From NCBI GenBank assembly GCA_947311125.1, contig CAMZKI010000068.1, positions 1 through 8,557 on the forward strand: a stretch of DNA of 8,557 nt, read 5' to 3'. Shown here one piece after another: positions 6,765 to 8,557 of this stretch. The translations under genes and the position numbers were made by a program. Below the pieces are notes generated by a model that saw nothing but the letters and a program-made list of their open reading frames with translations, ran no database searches and was not told the origin of the DNA. Position 1 is the stretch's first letter. The number at the start of each line of letters is the position of its first letter. The DNA is from an uncultured Chlorobiota bacterium. GTDB lineage: Bacteria > Bacteroidota > Bacteroidia > Bacteroidales > JAADGE01.

Positions 6765-8231
6765 ATGAAATCTTTAAAATACATATTTGCAATTACCGTA
6801 TTAACAGGCTTTATTTATTCTTCAGCTTATTCACAAAGGCTCACGTCATACTGGATGCAACATTTACCGCAAGCAACATATATGAATCCTGCAAAACAGA
6901 CAAACTGCAAAGTTTTTATAGACATTCCTGTTTTACCCAACTTTGATTTTAATCTCAGTCATTCAGGTTTTACGATAAATGATGCCGTAATTCCGAGACC
7001 TTATATGCCCGGCTCTTATATGATTGACTTAAACGGTATTGAACGTGCATTAGAAGACGGGAATAACATTAATTTAGAAACAGATTTTTCAATTCTGAAT
7101 TTCGGCATATCGCTAAAAAATGATATGTACGTAAGTTTCGGTGTAAATTATAAATTTTCGGAATACTTTCAATATCCTAAAGCCTTAATTGAAATAAGAA
7201 GAGGAAATTACAGAGAAAACGGAACTCCCCTGTCTTTCGATTTTAAGCAAAGTTTAAATCTTCACAGAGAAATTTATGCCGGGGTTTCAAAGAATTTTAA
7301 TAATACGTTTTATGTCGGCGGTAAAATAAAGTACCTCTCCGGCTATTTCAATGCTAAAGCTGATAAAATGAACGTTGACTGGTATACAAATACCGCTGCA
7401 GACGGAATGTATGAATGGACATTTAATTCAGATTTCGACATAAAAGCAGCATCTGTAATTCCTTGGAACTTTACAGACTCCGCGGACCAAATTACGGGAG
7501 TTGATATAGATACAACTATGCTGAACAGCCGAACAGAACTTATCTCGGCTCTTAAATCTCCGGGAAATTCAGGATTAGGTATTGATATCGGTATAGAATA
7601 TAACATAGATAACAGGCTGCTTCTGTCTGCCTCATTAATTGATTTAGGGTTTATAAAATGGAAAACAAGCCCTAAAATAATGACACAACAGGCAACATTT
7701 GTATTTGACGGGGTTGATATCGCAAGTTACCTGAATGACACGACAACGAATGATCCTATGGGGGAAAGAATATTAAGTGATATTGTTGACACATTACAGA
7801 ATGTTTTTAATCCCGACATTGAGGAAACAGCTTATACATCAAGCTTAAACTCAAAGATATATCTCGGAGCTAACTTAAAAATAACGGATTGGCTTGATGC
7901 CGGTTTTCTGTACAGAGGTTCGTTTTTTAATAAAAATTTGATTTCTGCATACACTTTCTCTGCGAATACAAATTTTTTTAAAGCATGGTCTTATACCCTG
8001 TCCTATTCAATTATGAATTATTCCGCTAATAATATGGGAATGGGACTTTCATATAAAATAGGTCCTTTTCAAATGTACCTGATAACAGACAATATTGCCG
8101 TTCCGCTTTGGGCAGTTAATGAAAGCAACTTTTCGGATGAAATGTTAAGAAATACAAAAACCGTTAATTTCAGTTTCGGTCTGAATTTTTTAATTTGCGG
8201 AAACAGATACGATATAGGCTTAATGGAATAA
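6765..8231 (+). CDS. DUF5723-family outer-membrane β-barrel protein
   Basis: The 488-residue protein starts with a Sec signal peptide (MKSLKYIF plus hydrophobic core) with likely cleavage after AYS at 23, leaving QRLTSYW. LPQATYMNPA (34-43) is the hallmark N-terminal block of DUF5723 proteins. The rest consists of alternating amphipathic strands typical of a barrel: DMYVSFGVNYKF (120-131), TFYVGGKIKYLSGYF (181-195), GLGIDIGIEYNIDNRLLLSA (270-289), SKIYLGANLKITDWLDAGFL (363-382) and NMGMGLSYKIGPFQMYLITD (423-442). It ends in VNFSFGLNFLICG. The segment about 200-265 and the Asp/Thr-rich part near 320-355 look like long surface loops. The function of the family is not known to me; transport or gliding-type roles would be speculation. 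It lies 26 bases after the lipoprotein gene with no promoter between, so the two are likely co-expressed. Confidence 0.88.
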   Translation: MKSLKYIFAITVLTGFIYSSAYSQRLTSYWMQHLPQATYMNPAKQTNCKVFIDIPVLPNFDFNLSHSGFTINDAVIPRPYMPGSYMIDLNGIERALEDGNNINLETDFSILNFGISLKNDMYVSFGVNYKFSEYFQYPKALIEIRRGNYRENGTPLSFDFKQSLNLHREIYAGVSKNFNNTFYVGGKIKYLSGYFNAKADKMNVDWYTNTAADGMYEWTFNSDFDIKAASVIPWNFTDSADQITGVDIDTTMLNSRTELISALKSPGNSGLGIDIGIEYNIDNRLLLSASLIDLGFIKWKTSPKIMTQQATFVFDGVDIASYLNDTTTNDPMGERILSDIVDTLQNVFNPDIEETAYTSSLNSKIYLGANLKITDWLDAGFLYRGSFFNKNLISAYTFSANTNFFKAWSYTLSYSIMNYSANNMGMGLSYKIGPFQMYLITDNIAVPLWAVNESNFSDEMLRNTKTVNFSFGLNFLICGNRYDIGLME

Positions 8232-8262
8232 AAAATTAAATTCGGCATTATTAAATGAGGAT

Positions 8263-8557
8263 ATGAACATCAGACAAATAATAAAACTCCCGAAATACAA
8301 AAAATTTTCATATAAGCCTGTTTATTATGATAAACGTAAAGAGGCTCTGGAAGAAAAAATAAAGAAAGCAAAAAGCAAGAAAGAAGCCATAGAGCAAGGA
8401 ATATATAAACCTGATTTTAAAGGGAAATTTCGAAGTAATTACAGCAGGGATATTACAAAAAAGCAAAAAAAGGCTGCAAATATCAGGTTCTTTCTTTTAA
8501 TTATTTTCTTTTCTGCTCTTGCATATATTATTATTCAAAAATCTGATGTATTAAATA
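8263..8557 (+). CDS. Small basic protein with C-terminal membrane segment (3' partial)
   Basis: An open frame starts at the ATG at 8263 and is still open at the window end after 98 codons. The ATG eight bases earlier is closed by a TGA after three codons, so it is not the start. The protein is strongly basic, with many Lys in the first 73 residues, including KLPKYKKFSYKPVYYD (8-23), a helical Lys/Glu stretch (about 24-46) and GIYKPDFKGKFRSNY (46-60). A hydrophobic segment spans about 75-91 (FFLLIIFFSALAYIII), then QKSDVLN. The pattern of a YKPxYYD block, a charged helix and a single C-terminal membrane helix resembles small uncharacterised proteins common in Bacteroidota. It starts 31 bases after the DUF5723 gene. 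The real end is probably only a few codons past the edge. No function is assigned. Confidence 0.72.
   Translation, partial: MNIRQIIKLPKYKKFSYKPVYYDKRKEALEEKIKKAKSKKEAIEQGIYKPDFKGKFRSNYSRDITKKQKKAANIRFFLLIIFFSALAYIIIQKSDVLN

Noticed and set aside
8237..8244. TAAATTCG before the small basic protein as a promoter
   Set aside because: It has one mismatch in the TTTG part of the element and no TTG at the -33 distance. It is not strong enough to list as a feature.
8255..8266. Upstream ATG and AGG near the start of the small basic protein as a start codon or Shine-Dalgarno site
   Set aside because: The ATG at 8255 is followed by TGA after three codons, and the AGG lies only two bases before the ATG at 8263, too close to act as a ribosome binding site.

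Overview
The window looks like a piece of a low-GC Bacteroidota (Bacteroidales-like) chromosome or contig. Four things point there: single-chain α2-type glycyl-tRNA synthetase with Bacteroidota-style motifs, a DUF5723-type outer-membrane protein, promoter elements of the TAnnTTTG class, and starts preceded by A/T-rich sequence instead of Shine-Dalgarno sites. All full-length genes lie on the + strand and are tightly packed. No RNA genes, insertion sequences, CRISPR arrays or clear intrinsic terminators were seen. No intergenic gap reaches 300 bases.

Region 1 (1-217) is the oddest part. Bases 1-88 are an exact reverse complement of 130-217, which is the start of glyS, around a 41-base unpaired centre. 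The left arm therefore carries a second, inverted copy of the first 27 glyS codons running off the window edge. The centre has a good Bacteroidota promoter match pointing toward that inverted copy. This looks most like a fold-back assembly or amplification chimera at a contig end; a true inverted duplication is the alternative.

Region 2 (136-5464) is a likely operon: glyS (glycyl-tRNA synthetase), then 24 bases later a DusB-like tRNA-dihydrouridine synthase, whose last 14 bases overlap a 919-residue envelope-anchored protein. That protein joins a duplicated DUF3352-like region to a C-terminal β-propeller of about seven or eight PQQ/FG-GAP-like blades. The first two genes act in tRNA charging and modification. 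The third is an extracytoplasmic protein of unknown function that seems to share their transcript.

Region 3 (5465-8231) starts with its own TAnnTTTG promoter and holds two envelope genes 26 bases apart: a β-rich lipoprotein and a DUF5723 outer-membrane β-barrel candidate. They probably form a co-transcribed outer-membrane pair of unknown function.

Region 4 (8263-end) is the 5' part of a small, very basic protein with a C-terminal membrane segment, cut by the window edge.

No clearly new defence, mobile or biosynthetic system is visible. The most useful leads are the inverted repeat, the DUF3352-propeller architecture and the lipoprotein/DUF5723 pair.
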